Source of the DNA: an uncultured Acidobacteriota bacterium
Lineage (GTDB): Bacteria > Acidobacteriota > Terriglobia > Terriglobales > Acidobacteriaceae
Direction: 5' to 3'
Assembly: GCA_903832055.1 (NCBI GenBank)
Contig: CAILAC010000017.1
Span: forward strand, 124,001 to 188,000
Length of the DNA: 64,000 nucleotides
Below are positions 34,870 through 45,445 of this stretch, in pieces. Each line of letters begins with the position of its first letter. Position 1 is the first letter of the stretch. Under the pieces are notes generated by a model. It was given only the letters and a program-made list of their open reading frames with translations, made no database searches and had not been told where the DNA came from. Position numbers and translations under genes: made by a program.

Positions 34870-37716
34870 TCAACCGGTATTGCGCAGGCCGGCCGAGATG
34901 CCGCTGATGGTGGCGGAAATTGCGCGATTCACCTCTGGGGTGTCTTCCCCGGCGCGCTTGCGGCGGAGCAGGTCTACCTGGATGAGGTGCATGGGGTCTA
35001 CATACGGGTTGCGCAGTTTGATGGACCGCGCCAGGACGGGGTTGGTCTGAAGCAGCTCAGACTGCCGCGTTATGGCAAGAACTGCCTTCACCGTGCGGTG
35101 ATATTCGGCTTCAAACCGGTCGTAGATGCGGTTGCGCAGCGTGGTGTCCTCGACCAGGGTGGAGTACAGGCGCGCCGTGCCGAGATCGACCTTGCCCAGC
35201 GCCATTTCAACATTGCGCACCAGGTCGATGAAGAGAGGAAACTCCTTTGCCATCGTCTTGAGCGTGGCGATGTCGCCGCCTTCGGCCAGGTACTTCTCTA
35301 CTGCTGTGCCGACGCCAAACCAGGCGGGGATGAGCAACCGGGACTGCGTCCATCCAAATACCCAGGGAATGGCGCGCAGTGTTTCCAGGCTCAGGGAGCC
35401 TTTGCGCTTTGAGGGCCGCGAACCAATCTTCGCATGCTCCAGCTCACCCATGGGCGTTGATTGCTCAAAGTAATCAAGCAATCCGGGGTCGTCAAGGATG
35501 TGCTCTTTGTAGTACTCGTATGCCAGTTCTGAGAGCCGGTCGAGTGCCTTCTCCCATTCCGGCAGTAGAATGCCGGTGAAGTGCCCCTCGGGGTCGCGGG
35601 CGTTGGGCCGCGCCAGAGCGTCAAGCGAAGCAGCAATCATCAGTTCAAGATTGCGCTCGGCCAGCACGACATCGGCGTACTTGAAATTCAGCACTTCGCC
35701 CTGCTCGGTAATGCGGAACTGGCCCTCAAAGGAATCCAGAGGCTGGGCGAAAATTGCCCGATGCGTCGGGCCGCCGCCGCGTCCGACGGTGCCGCCGCGG
35801 CCATGGAAGAGCCGCAGGTGCACGCCTGCTTCCCGCGCCACCACATGCAGAGCGCGATGAGCGCGGAAAATCTCCCAGGTGCTGGTCAGCATGCCGCCAT
35901 CTTTATTGGAGTCGGAGTAGCCCAGCATCACTTCCTGGGTGTTGCCCCAGCTCTTGAGTAGTGCCTTGTAGTCGGGACGGGCCCAGAGTTCGCGGCAGAT
36001 CTCCGGCGCGTTCTGCAGGTCAGTAATCGATTCAAAAAGCGGAACCGGCATCAGGCCCGGATCGCAATACTGCCCAGGGCCTTCGCCCTCAAGCTTGACT
36101 CCAGCCAGCCTGCCCAGCCGGACAACGGCAAGCACGTCATCGACGCAGGTAGCGCCGCTGATGACGTAGTGGCGAATCGCCTCGGGCGTGCAGCCGGCCT
36201 TGACCTCGGCGATGACCCGAAACGTCTCCAGGATATTTGCCGTATCCGCAGACAAAACTCCGGGCAGCTCAGGGGCCAGCGTGTCGGCAATGGACTCTTT
36301 GAGCGCCACCGCATGCAGGCGCGCATGCTGGCGAATATCCAATGTGTGCAGATGCAAACCGAATGTACGCACGAGCAGCAGCAGCGGATCGATGAGATTG
36401 CGCGCAATGCGCAGGCCGCGATGGGCCGCCAGCGAATCGCGCAGGATGCGCAGATCGTCGGCAAACTCTTCGGCGGAACGGTAGCCGGGCAGTACCTGCG
36501 CCAGCATCTCCTGCGACTCTGCCATGGGCGAGGGTCTGGTGACGGATGTGGCTGCTGAACCACCCCAGTGCAGCGTGCGCCGGGCTCGTGCACGCACGCA
36601 GATCAGGTAGCGCCGATACAGTTCAAACTCAAAGTGCTGCCCGTAAGTTTCAGACTCGGCAGTACGGATACGCGATTCATACTCGCCCAGCCGCAGGCGC
36701 AGCGCTTCGGTCACAGGGATCTGCTGCGCCGAGGTGCTGAGCAGATCGATGACGGTCTGAAGTTCGCCGTCGTAGAAATGCAGCAGATGCTCGCGGGCCA
36801 GTTGGATTGCGTTTCGCGTCACATCGGGGGTTACAAACGGGTTGCCGTCGCGGTCGCCGCCAATCCATGAGCCGAATGAGAGTACCTGCGGCAGCTCATG
36901 GGTTTCGATGGTCAGGTCGTAGGCGAGGTTCAAAGCTTCCGAAATTTCACGATACAGGCTGGGGAGTGTGGCAAAGATTGAGACGTCGTAGTAGTCCAGC
37001 CCCATCTTGATTTCGTCGTAAACGGTGGGCCGGCGGCTGCGCACTTCATCGGTCTGCCACAGAGAAGTGATCTCTGAAAGTACCTGGTCCTGCAACCGTG
37101 CAATGTCCTCGGTGGGCAGCGGAATCCGGTCGAGCTCCTCAAGCAGCTCGCCAATGCGCCGCCGCTTGAACATGACCGAGCGCCGCGCCACCTCAGTGGG
37201 ATGGGCCGTGAAGACGGGTACCACCAGCACCTTGCGCAGCCAGTCGAGCGCCTCATCGGCGGTGATGCCGACCCGCTCCATGGCACGCAATGTGCCCGCG
37301 AGGCTGCCGCGCTGTTTGCCCGCATCGCCGGTCAATTGCAGCGCCAGCCGTCGCCGCTTGCGATGGTTGGTTTCGGCCAGATTGATCAGTTCAAAGTAAA
37401 AGCCAAAGGCCCGCGTCAGCAGCAGGGCCCGCTCAACCGGCAGCTTATGCACCAGTTCCATGGCGTGCGCCGCATGATCGGCGGCTGCAACTACCGCACC
37501 TTGATCCTCAGCCTCGCGCCGACGGATGGTGCCCTGGCGCAACTCTTCGACCTGCGAGAAGACTTCGTCTCCCGCCTGCTCCCGCAGGACGTCGCCCAGC
37601 AATGTGCCCAGCGAACGCACATCGCGACGCAGCGGTGCTTCTTTCAGCTCACCAGAAGTCGCCTGCAACTCTGCCAGTCGCTGCGACCAGCTCTCAGGAT
37701 TCCATAAAAGTGCCAT
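34870..37716 (-). CDS. ppc: Phosphoenolpyruvate carboxylase
   Basis: VFTAHPTEVARRSV, GSWIGGDRDGNPFVT, MLGYSDSNKDGGMLTS, LRLFHGRGGTVGRGGGPTHRAI, C-terminal ISAGLRNTG. Confidence 0.95.
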   Translation of the reverse strand: MALLWNPESWSQRLAELQATSGELKEAPLRRDVRSLGTLLGDVLREQAGDEVFSQVEELRQGTIRRREAEDQGAVVAAADHAAHAMELVHKLPVERALLLTRAFGFYFELINLAETNHRKRRRLALQLTGDAGKQRGSLAGTLRAMERVGITADEALDWLRKVLVVPVFTAHPTEVARRSVMFKRRRIGELLEELDRIPLPTEDIARLQDQVLSEITSLWQTDEVRSRRPTVYDEIKMGLDYYDVSIFATLPSLYREISEALNLAYDLTIETHELPQVLSFGSWIGGDRDGNPFVTPDVTRNAIQLAREHLLHFYDGELQTVIDLLSTSAQQIPVTEALRLRLGEYESRIRTAESETYGQHFEFELYRRYLICVRARARRTLHWGGSAATSVTRPSPMAESQEMLAQVLPGYRSAEEFADDLRILRDSLAAHRGLRIARNLIDPLLLLVRTFGLHLHTLDIRQHARLHAVALKESIADTLAPELPGVLSADTANILETFRVIAEVKAGCTPEAIRHYVISGATCVDDVLAVVRLGRLAGVKLEGEGPGQYCDPGLMPVPLFESITDLQNAPEICRELWARPDYKALLKSWGNTQEVMLGYSDSNKDGGMLTSTWEIFRAHRALHVVAREAGVHLRLFHGRGGTVGRGGGPTHRAIFAQPLDSFEGQFRITEQGEVLNFKYADVVLAERNLELMIAASLDALARPNARDPEGHFTGILLPEWEKALDRLSELAYEYYKEHILDDPGLLDYFEQSTPMGELEHAKIGSRPSKRKGSLSLETLRAIPWVFGWTQSRLLIPAWFGVGTAVEKYLAEGGDIATLKTMAKEFPLFIDLVRNVEMALGKVDLGTARLYSTLVEDTTLRNRIYDRFEAEYHRTVKAVLAITRQSELLQTNPVLARSIKLRNPYVDPMHLIQVDLLRRKRAGEDTPEVNRAISATISGISAGLRNTG

Positions 37717-37754
37717 CGTCTTTTGATTATGCCTCAACCGATCTAAGCAACTCG

Positions 37755-39722
37755 TCAGGAATGAGCCGATTGCTCTTCCAACTGCATCATCAAGTCTTCC
37801 CATTCATCGGTAAAAGCGCTGAGTTGGCCCCGCAAGTCTTCCAGCAGCCGCGACTGGCGTTCCGTCTCAGCGACCGAAACGAAATTCCCCAGCGCGCTCT
37901 CGGTGTGCATGATGGAGGCCTCGATGCGGGGCACTTCTTCCTCGAGAAAGGCGCAGCGCTCTTCCATCTGCTTGAGCTTGATGGGGTTCAGCTTTTTGAC
38001 GCGGTCTTTGCCGAGGCCGTCGTCCTGGGTGGCGGCTTCTGCTTTTGCCGGAGCACTGGCGGCGCTGTTGAGGGCGGCGACGGGCGGCTTTTCGCTGACG
38101 ACGGGCTTTCCAGCGGCAGCCTCCTCCTGGTCGCGCACGTACTCGGCAAAGGTGCTGGGATAGACGATCACGCTGCCATCCTTGACCTCGAGCACCTTGG
38201 TTGCCAGCCGGTCGAGGAAGTAGCGGTCGTGCGAGACAAAAATTACTGTCCCCGAAAAGGACTCAATGGCCTCAAGCAGCACGTCTTTGGCGCGCATGTC
38301 GAGATGGTTGGTGGGCTCGTCGAGCAGTAGGAAATTCGACGGTGAAACCAGAATCCGGGCCAGCGCAAAGCGGTTGCGTTCGCCGCCCGAGAGCACTCCC
38401 AGCGGCTTGAAAACGTCGTCGCCTGAGAAGAGGAAGCAACCGAGCAGCGACCGGAGCGCAAGCTCGGGCACCTTGATGGCCGCGCGGCTGATGTCGTCGA
38501 GCATGCGGGCCTCGGGGTCGAGTACCTTGTACTGGTCCTGCGCAAAATACTCCGCGAGCACGTTGTGGCCGAGTTGAACCGAGCCGGAGGTCTGCGCCTC
38601 CACGCCGGTGAGCAGGCGAATCAGAGTTGATTTGCCAGCGCCATTCTGACCGACAAGGGCCACGCGGTCGCCGCGGTCGATGGTGAAATTGACATTCCTG
38701 AGCACCTGTTTTTCGCCATAGCTCTTCGAAAGATTCTGCGCGGTGACGACCGTCTTGCCTGAGGGAGGCGGCTGGGGAAAGCTGAAGTGGATGACCGGCT
38801 CTTCTTCGGGAATCTCGATGCGCTCAATCTTTTCGAGCTCCTTGATGCGGCTCTGGACCTGCTTGGCCTTGGTTGCCTGGGCGCGGAAGCGGGTGATGAA
38901 GGCCTCTAGATGCTCAATCTGTTCGCGCTGATTCTTGTAGGCGGCCACCAACTGCGCGCGGCGGTCTTCTTTTTGTTTCAAATATTTGGTGTAGTTGCCC
39001 GCGTAAATCTGCAAGCGCTTGTTCCAGATTTCGACGGTGCGGTCTACTGTCACATCGAGGAAGTACCGGTCGTGCGAAATGAGAATGTAGCCAAAGGGAT
39101 ACTGGCGCAGATAGCTCTCAAGCCAGTTGCGGGTTTCGAGATCGAGATGGTTGGTTGGCTCGTCGAGGAGCAGAAGATTGGGCCGGGCCAGCAGCAGTTT
39201 GGCGAGGGCGATGCGCATCTGCCAGCCGCCACTGAACTCCTCTGTGCGGCGCGCCCAGTCAGTTTTTGAAAAGCCCAATCCACCAAGGACCGCGCCCACC
39301 TGTGCATCGAGCGCGTACCCGTCGAGCGCATGAAAGCGCCCCTGCAGCATTGAATAACGCTCTGCAGCGGCGGTGTACTGCGAGCTGGCGTGATCCAGGG
39401 TGGCCAGTTCCCCGGCCAGGCGCTCAATTTCCACTTCCATTTCGCGGAGCTCGTCGAAGACCGACAGGCACTCGTCAAAGACTGACCGTCCGCTGAGCCG
39501 CAGCCCCTCCTGGGGCAGGTAGCCAATCGACATCCCCCGCGTCAGTTGCATCGAGCCGTAGTCCAACTGCTCGAGGCCGGCAAGCACCTTCATGAGTGTG
39601 GACTTGCCCGTGCCATTTGCCCCGACCAGCGCCGTCTTCTCTTGCGAAGTGATCAGCCAGTTCGCATCTTGAAAGAGAATCCGCGGCCCAAACCGCTTAC
39701 CCGCATTGTGTAGTGAAAGCAT
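37755..39722 (-). CDS. ABC-F family ATPase
   Basis: Two Walker A (GANGTGKST, GQNGAGKST), two signatures (FSGGWQMRIALAK, LSGGERNRFALAR), LLLDEPTNHLD twice, ABC-F linker. Confidence 0.93.
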   Translation of the reverse strand: MLSLHNAGKRFGPRILFQDANWLITSQEKTALVGANGTGKSTLMKVLAGLEQLDYGSMQLTRGMSIGYLPQEGLRLSGRSVFDECLSVFDELREMEVEIERLAGELATLDHASSQYTAAAERYSMLQGRFHALDGYALDAQVGAVLGGLGFSKTDWARRTEEFSGGWQMRIALAKLLLARPNLLLLDEPTNHLDLETRNWLESYLRQYPFGYILISHDRYFLDVTVDRTVEIWNKRLQIYAGNYTKYLKQKEDRRAQLVAAYKNQREQIEHLEAFITRFRAQATKAKQVQSRIKELEKIERIEIPEEEPVIHFSFPQPPPSGKTVVTAQNLSKSYGEKQVLRNVNFTIDRGDRVALVGQNGAGKSTLIRLLTGVEAQTSGSVQLGHNVLAEYFAQDQYKVLDPEARMLDDISRAAIKVPELALRSLLGCFLFSGDDVFKPLGVLSGGERNRFALARILVSPSNFLLLDEPTNHLDMRAKDVLLEAIESFSGTVIFVSHDRYFLDRLATKVLEVKDGSVIVYPSTFAEYVRDQEEAAAGKPVVSEKPPVAALNSAASAPAKAEAATQDDGLGKDRVKKLNPIKLKQMEERCAFLEEEVPRIEASIMHTESALGNFVSVAETERQSRLLEDLRGQLSAFTDEWEDLMMQLEEQSAHS

Positions 39723-39996
39723 TCCTTTTCAGGGTATCCTCTTTGGCCGCCAAACGCATCGATGCCCCTCAGCCGGTATCCCAACGCCGCATTCTGCCGA
39801 TACAAAGGACATGGAATCTCCCCTCGCAATGGTTAACAATTCCGCAGAATGGCCCGAAGGTCGCAGAGCAAGTGACGCGAATATTGCACTGACTTCACCT
39901 CATTGGCCTGAACAACACTGCTATGATGGTTCAGATTTTGGATTCGTCTCCAGCGTCAACTCAAATAAAATCAGTCGTCTGGCCAGGGAGAAGGCG

Positions 39997-40650
39997 ATGA
40001 ATCTGCCCAACTACTACGAGTTCCTACAAATCAGTCCCAATGCGGAGCCAGAGACGATCCACCGCGTCTATCGATTTCTTGCGGTCCGATACCATCCTGA
40101 TAACCCGGAAACCGGCGATACGGACAAGTTCGTACTGCTGAAGGAGGCATACGAGCGTCTGTCGAATCCTGCCCTGCGTGAGGAATATGATCTGGCATGC
40201 AAGGAAGGAGACTCGGATTCGGCTCCCATGTCTGCTGCGGTTGACTTTATGGACAGCGTGGCCGGCGAAATGAACCGCCGCCTCGCCGTTTTGGCATTGC
40301 TGTATATCCAGCGCCGCTCTTCGCCCGACAAACCGGAAGTGACCCTGCCTGAAGTGGAAAAGCGCATGGGTTTCCCGAGGGATTATCTCGAATTCACCCT
40401 CTGGTATCTCCTTAAAAAGGGCTACATTAGTCGCGCCGACAACGCTTCGTTCACCCTTATGGCCGACGGCGTTGACTTTGTTGAAACCCAACGTATCAGC
40501 ATTCCAATTCTCAATAAGCTATTGACAAGCGGGGGAATTGTTGTGAATTCACCCGGGCAGGCAAATCAGCAGGACACAGATGGTGCTCCCAATTTCACCA
40601 TCCCGGAAGTCGACCGGCGGGTTAAAAGAGAACGACGACGACGGGGATAA
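39997..40650 (+). CDS. DnaJ-domain protein
   Basis: MNLPNYYEFLQISPNAEPETIHRVYRFLAVRYHPDNPETGDTDKFVLLKEAYERLSNPALREEYD with HPD motif. Confidence 0.85.
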   Translation: MNLPNYYEFLQISPNAEPETIHRVYRFLAVRYHPDNPETGDTDKFVLLKEAYERLSNPALREEYDLACKEGDSDSAPMSAAVDFMDSVAGEMNRRLAVLALLYIQRRSSPDKPEVTLPEVEKRMGFPRDYLEFTLWYLLKKGYISRADNASFTLMADGVDFVETQRISIPILNKLLTSGGIVVNSPGQANQQDTDGAPNFTIPEVDRRVKRERRRRG

Positions 40651-40702
40651 GCGGTGCGCCCTGTTTTAGCTTGCTGATGGGCCGTTGAGCGAGAATAGAG
40701 CA

Positions 40703-41116
40703 ATGGAAATGAGAGCGACAGCGAACCCGCGCGACGAACGCCAGACGGTTCGAATCGACAAATGGCTCTGGGCTGCTCGCTTCTTCAAAACGCGCGCCCT
40801 GGCCTCAAAGGCCTGCGACCTGAACCGCATCCTGTCGAACGAAATCACGGCCAAACCGGCCCGCGACGTGCGCGTCGGCGACATGCTGCGCATTCGCAAT
40901 GAGGCCGGCGAATTTCACGTGGAGGTGCTCGTCCTGAGCGAAATGCGCGGGCCTGCTGCCGTGGCGCAAAAGCTCTATCGCGAGACGGAACTAAGCCGCG
41001 AAACTCGCCTGCGCCTCGCTGCTGAGCAAAAGGCCCTGCAAGCCATCGAAGGGCTGCCCGCCGCAAAACCCTCCAAACGCGACCGCCGCCAGATTAACCG
41101 CTTCCGCGGGCGCTAG
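40703..41116 (+). CDS. S4-domain RNA-binding heat-shock protein (Hsp15/HslR-like)
   Basis: TVRIDKWLWAARFFKTRALASKACDLNRILSNEITAKPARDVRVGDMLRIR. Confidence 0.88.
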   Translation: MEMRATANPRDERQTVRIDKWLWAARFFKTRALASKACDLNRILSNEITAKPARDVRVGDMLRIRNEAGEFHVEVLVLSEMRGPAAVAQKLYRETELSRETRLRLAAEQKALQAIEGLPAAKPSKRDRRQINRFRGR

Positions 41117-41200
41117 CTCACTGCCTAAAACGACGAAGGCGCAAGCGTGGCGTACACTGACCCTGTCAGCCCATCTCAACCCATCCGAGCGTGCCCTCCC

Positions 41201-42724
41201 ATGCAGCGTTGCTTTCAGGCTCTCACTCGCATTTTGCCCCTGGCCCTTATTTCCGCCGTGCTCACCCTGCACGCTCAGGCCCCCAAAGAAGCCGAGGCCC
41301 ACACCGAAGCTCAGAAAGACTCCCGCGCCGAAGCTCTCCGCGTTGCCGACGCCTGGCTGGGCAGCGTCCAGGCCTACGACCGCATCCCGGCCATCTCTGC
41401 CGGGGTCGTCTCCGGCGACCGCCTGCTGTGGGCCAAAGGCTATGGAACGATCGACGCCGCCCACTCTGTTCCCGCTACGCCGCAGACCCTCTACTCGATC
41501 TGCTCCATTTCGAAGCTATTCACCTCAGTCGCCCTCATGCAGCTCTACGATGGCGGCCTCGTCCGTCTCGACGAACCGATCACCACCTACCTGCCCTGGG
41601 CCACCTTCCAGCCCGCGCCCGAAGCCGACAGCGTCCCCATTACCCTCCGCGGACTGCTCTCCCACTCGGCCGGCCTGCCTCGCGAATCCGAGTTTCCCTA
41701 CTGGTCCGGCCCCGACTTCCCCTTCCCTTCGCAGCAGCAGGTCCGCGACGAACTCCCCAAACAAGCCCTGCTCTACCCGGCTGAACGCTACTTCCAGTAC
41801 AGCAATCTCGGCCTTACCCTGGTCGGCGAAACTGTCGAGGCCGTCGCTCACGACCCCTACGCCCACTACGCCCAGACCCACGTCCTTGACCCGCTCGGCC
41901 TGCACGACACGCACCCCTTCATGCCCATGGACCAGTACGGCAAGCGCCTGGCCGTCGGCTATGGAGCCATCGAGCGGGACGGGAGCCGCGCTCTGCTCAA
42001 GCCCTTCAACGCCAACGGCATCACGCCCGCAGCCGGCTACACTTCCACCGTCGAGGACCTTGCCAAATTCGCTTCCTGGCAGTTCCGACTGCTGCGCGCG
42101 GGAAATGACAAGACGGGCAAGCCGGAGGTCCTCAAGGCCTCTACCCTGCGCGAAATGCAGCGAGTGCAGTTCGTCGACCCCGGCTGGAAGACTACCCGGG
42201 GATTGGGCTTCTCTATCCAGCGCCGGGATAACCACACCTACGTCGGCCACTCCGGCGACTGCCCCGGATACCAGACCACCCTGGAGCTCCGACCGGAGGA
42301 CGAAACCGCCGTCATCGTGATGGATAATGCCGCCGAGCGCACCCCGGCCTGGGTCGAGGGAGTCTTCAGCATCCTCGACAAGCGCAAAGGTTTCTCCTTC
42401 AAAGCGCCCGCCCCCGCCACGGCCGATCTCGAAGCCTACGCTGGCCACTACTCCGCCGCGCCCTGGCACGCCGAGACCCTGTTCCTTCCGTGGGCCGGCG
42501 GCCTGGTGATGCTGCCCCTGCCGATCGCCAATCCAGCTGAAGGCATGGTCTTCCTCAAGCCAAAGGGAAATGACAGCTTCCGCCGTGTCCGCGAAGACGG
42601 CAGCGAGGCGGAGGAAATCCTCTTCCTCCGCGATGCCAACGGGAAGGTTACCGGCTACACGCAGTTCAGCAACCCCCGACCCCGGTTGTCCATCCCGACT
42701 GAGCCGTCAATACCCGCGATCTGA
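41201..42724 (+). CDS. Beta-lactamase-family serine hydrolase, secreted
   Basis: SICSISKLFTSVALMQL (SxxK), YFQYSNLGLTLVG (YSN), VGHSGDCPGYQT. Confidence 0.88.
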   Translation: MQRCFQALTRILPLALISAVLTLHAQAPKEAEAHTEAQKDSRAEALRVADAWLGSVQAYDRIPAISAGVVSGDRLLWAKGYGTIDAAHSVPATPQTLYSICSISKLFTSVALMQLYDGGLVRLDEPITTYLPWATFQPAPEADSVPITLRGLLSHSAGLPRESEFPYWSGPDFPFPSQQQVRDELPKQALLYPAERYFQYSNLGLTLVGETVEAVAHDPYAHYAQTHVLDPLGLHDTHPFMPMDQYGKRLAVGYGAIERDGSRALLKPFNANGITPAAGYTSTVEDLAKFASWQFRLLRAGNDKTGKPEVLKASTLREMQRVQFVDPGWKTTRGLGFSIQRRDNHTYVGHSGDCPGYQTTLELRPEDETAVIVMDNAAERTPAWVEGVFSILDKRKGFSFKAPAPATADLEAYAGHYSAAPWHAETLFLPWAGGLVMLPLPIANPAEGMVFLKPKGNDSFRRVREDGSEAEEILFLRDANGKVTGYTQFSNPRPRLSIPTEPSIPAI

Positions 42725-42870
42725 ACCGATTCCAATTCAACGAATTCGCCGCCAGAGCAACCGCTCCTCCGGCCGCAACTTCGTTGCTCTGAATCGAGCA
42801 CGGCAGGCAGCAAATCTGTTTGCCGATGTATCCTGTTCACGACTAAAACTCTTGGCTTTTGAGGTAGCAC

Positions 42871-43647
42871 GTGACTCCATCACTCTTTGATCTCTCAGGA
42901 AAAGTCGCCGTCGTCATCGGCGGCACCACCGGCATCGGCCACGCCCTTTCGCTCGGTCTCGCCGACGCCGGAGCCGACGTCGTCGCCTCCTCTCGCCGCG
43001 CTGAAGAGGTGGAGAAGACCGCCGCCGAGTTGGAAGCTAAAGGCCGCCGGACGCTGCGCCTGCCCTCGAACGTGAAAGACCGCGCCTCGCTGGTCGCCCT
43101 GCGCGACGGCGTTCTCGCAGAATTCGGCAAGGTCGATATCCTCATCAACTGCGCCGGCACCACCAAGCGTGGCGCGACGCTGACCTTCAGCGAAGAAGAC
43201 TGGAACAACATCCTCGAAACCAACCTCACCGGCACCCTGCGCGGCTGCCAGGTTTTTGGCGAAGCCATGCTCGCCGCCGGCTACGGGCGCATTGTCAACA
43301 TCGCTTCCCTTTCCACATTTGTCGCGCTCAACGAAGTGGCCGCCTACGCCGCCAGCAAGGCTGCGGTCGGCTCGCTGACCAAATCTCTCGCCGTCGAATG
43401 GTCAAAGCACGGCGTCAACGTCAACGCCATCGCCCCCGGCGTCTTCCGCACGGCGCTGAACTCGCAACTGCTCGACTCGACCCCGCGCGGGCAGGAGTTC
43501 CTCACCCGCACGCCCATGGCCCGATTCGGCAAGACGGAAGAGCTGGTCGGCGCGGCAATCTATCTCGCCAGTGACGCGGCCTCATTCGTCGCCGGCGAAA
43601 TCATCACTGTCGATGGCGGCTTCCTCGCCAGCGGCGTCAACCAGTAG
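42871..43647 (+). CDS. SDR-family oxidoreductase (gluconate/2-deoxygluconate dehydrogenase-like)
   Basis: GKVAVVIGGTTGIGHALSLGLADAGADVV, NCAGTTKRG, YAASKAAVGSLTKSLAVEW, VDGGFLASG; GTG start. Confidence 0.88.
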   Translation: MTPSLFDLSGKVAVVIGGTTGIGHALSLGLADAGADVVASSRRAEEVEKTAAELEAKGRRTLRLPSNVKDRASLVALRDGVLAEFGKVDILINCAGTTKRGATLTFSEEDWNNILETNLTGTLRGCQVFGEAMLAAGYGRIVNIASLSTFVALNEVAAYAASKAAVGSLTKSLAVEWSKHGVNVNAIAPGVFRTALNSQLLDSTPRGQEFLTRTPMARFGKTEELVGAAIYLASDAASFVAGEIITVDGGFLASGVNQ

Positions 43648-43657
43648 GAGCATCGCG

Positions 43658-44764
43658 TTGAGTCTATCGCTAAAGCCCGCAAAATCAACCAAGTGGGACC
43701 TCGTCTCGCTCGGCGAAGTCATGCTCCGCCTCGACCCTGGCGTGGGACGCGTCGCTACCACCCGCACCTTCCAGGCCTGGGAGGGCGGCGGCGAATACAA
43801 CGTTGCCCGCGGCCTCAAGCGCTGCTTTGGCCTGCGCAGCTCGATTGTCACCGCGCTTGCCGACAATCCCGTTGGGCGCCTTGTCGAAGACCTGATGTAC
43901 CAGGGCGGCGTTGACCAGTCGCACGTCCGCTGGGTGAAGTACGACGGCGTGGGACGCACTGTACGCAACGGCCTCAACTTTACCGAGCGCGGCTTCGGTG
44001 TGCGCGCGGCTCTGGGCTGTTCGGATCGAGGCAACACCGCCGTCAGCCAGCTCAAGCCGGGTGAGATCGACTGGGACGAGATATTCGTGAAGGAAGGGAC
44101 GCGCTGGTTCCACACTGGAGGCATCTTTGCCGCGCTGTCGGAATCGACCCCGCTCGTTGCGAAAGAAGCCATTGAAGCGGCCCACCGCAATGGCGTCATC
44201 GTCAGCTACGACCTGAACTATCGCGATAGCTTGTGGAAGTCGATCGGCGGCAAGGCCCGCGCCCTTGAGGTGAACAGCGAACTCGCACCGCTCATCGACG
44301 TGATGCTGGGCAATGAAGAGGACTTCACCGCCTCGCTCGGATTTGAAGTCGAAGGCCTGGGCGACGTAGACGCCCACGTGGGCGAGCTTGACACCAGCAA
44401 ATTCCGGCGCATGATCGAGCAGGCTGTCGCCAAATATCCCAACTTCAAGGTCGTCGCCACCACGCTGCGCACCGCCCACACAGCCACCGTCAACGACTGG
44501 GGCGCGGTTTGCTACTACGACGGCAACTTTTACGAAGCGCGCCCCATGCCGGGCCTCGAAATCCTCGACCGCGTGGGCGGCGGCGACTCGTTTGCCTCCG
44601 GCCTCATCTACGGTTTTCTCGCCGAAAAAGGCGCGGAATACGCGGTCAACTGCGGCTGCGCCCACGGAGCACTTGCCATGACCACCCCCGGCGACACCAC
44701 CATGGTGACCCTGCCTGAAGTCGAACGCGTCATGAAAGGCGGCGCAGCCCGCGTCCTGAGATAA
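43658..44764 (+). CDS. PfkB-family sugar kinase (2-keto-3-deoxygluconate kinase-like)
   Basis: WDLVSLGEVMLRLDPG, YDLNYRDSLWKS, RVGGGDSFASGLIYGFL; TTG start with TAGGAG RBS. Confidence 0.85.
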   Translation: MSLSLKPAKSTKWDLVSLGEVMLRLDPGVGRVATTRTFQAWEGGGEYNVARGLKRCFGLRSSIVTALADNPVGRLVEDLMYQGGVDQSHVRWVKYDGVGRTVRNGLNFTERGFGVRAALGCSDRGNTAVSQLKPGEIDWDEIFVKEGTRWFHTGGIFAALSESTPLVAKEAIEAAHRNGVIVSYDLNYRDSLWKSIGGKARALEVNSELAPLIDVMLGNEEDFTASLGFEVEGLGDVDAHVGELDTSKFRRMIEQAVAKYPNFKVVATTLRTAHTATVNDWGAVCYYDGNFYEARPMPGLEILDRVGGGDSFASGLIYGFLAEKGAEYAVNCGCAHGALAMTTPGDTTMVTLPEVERVMKGGAARVLR

Positions 44765-44773
44765 GAGGTAAAA

Positions 44774-45421
44774 ATGCACAAATCTGAAGTTTTGCAGAAA
44801 ATCCGCCAGGTCGGCCTCGTCCCCGTCCTCCGCGCCGACAGCGAAGAAGAAGCCCTCGGCATCGCCTACGCGCTCGAAGCCGGCGGCGTCACGGTCCTTG
44901 AAGTCACGATGACCGTCCCCGGCGCGGTCGATGTCATCCGCCGATTGGCAAAAGAGGCTGGCGACCGCATTCTCATCGGCGCAGGCACTGTGCTTGACCC
45001 GGAAAGCGCCCGCGCATGCATGCTCGCCGGTGCGGAATTCATCGTCAGCCCGGCGCTCAATGTCCGTACCATCGAGCTCTGCCGACGCTACAACGTCGCT
45101 GTCTTTCCCGGTGGCCTTACCCCGACTGAGGTCGTCACCGCGTGGGAAGCAGGCGCGGATGCGGTCAAAGTCTTCCCTTGCAGCGCGATGGGCGGGGCCA
45201 GCTACCTCAAGGCTCTCAAAGCTCCGCTGCCGCAGATTGAACTCATCCCTACGGGCGGCGTTTCGCTGGCTACGGCCGCCGACTTTCTGAAAGCCGGAGC
45301 GTTTGCCCTCGGCGTCGGCGGCGACCTTGTCGATAACAAGGCCTTTCGCGCGGGCAAATCTGAAGTCATCACCGAGAGTGCTCGCAAGTATCTGGAAATC
45401 GTCGCCACGCACCGCAACTAA
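44774..45421 (+). CDS. kdgA: KDPG/KHG aldolase
   Basis: GLVPVLRADSEEEALGIAYALEAGGVTVLEVTMTVPGAV, IGAGTVLDPESARACMLAGAEFIVSP, FPGGLTPTEVVTAWEAGADAVKVFPCSAMGG, PTGGVS. Confidence 0.93.
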   Translation: MHKSEVLQKIRQVGLVPVLRADSEEEALGIAYALEAGGVTVLEVTMTVPGAVDVIRRLAKEAGDRILIGAGTVLDPESARACMLAGAEFIVSPALNVRTIELCRRYNVAVFPGGLTPTEVVTAWEAGADAVKVFPCSAMGGASYLKALKAPLPQIELIPTGGVSLATAADFLKAGAFALGVGGDLVDNKAFRAGKSEVITESARKYLEIVATHRN

Positions 45422-45445
45422 GCCCCTTTGGGAGAGGCTCGCGCC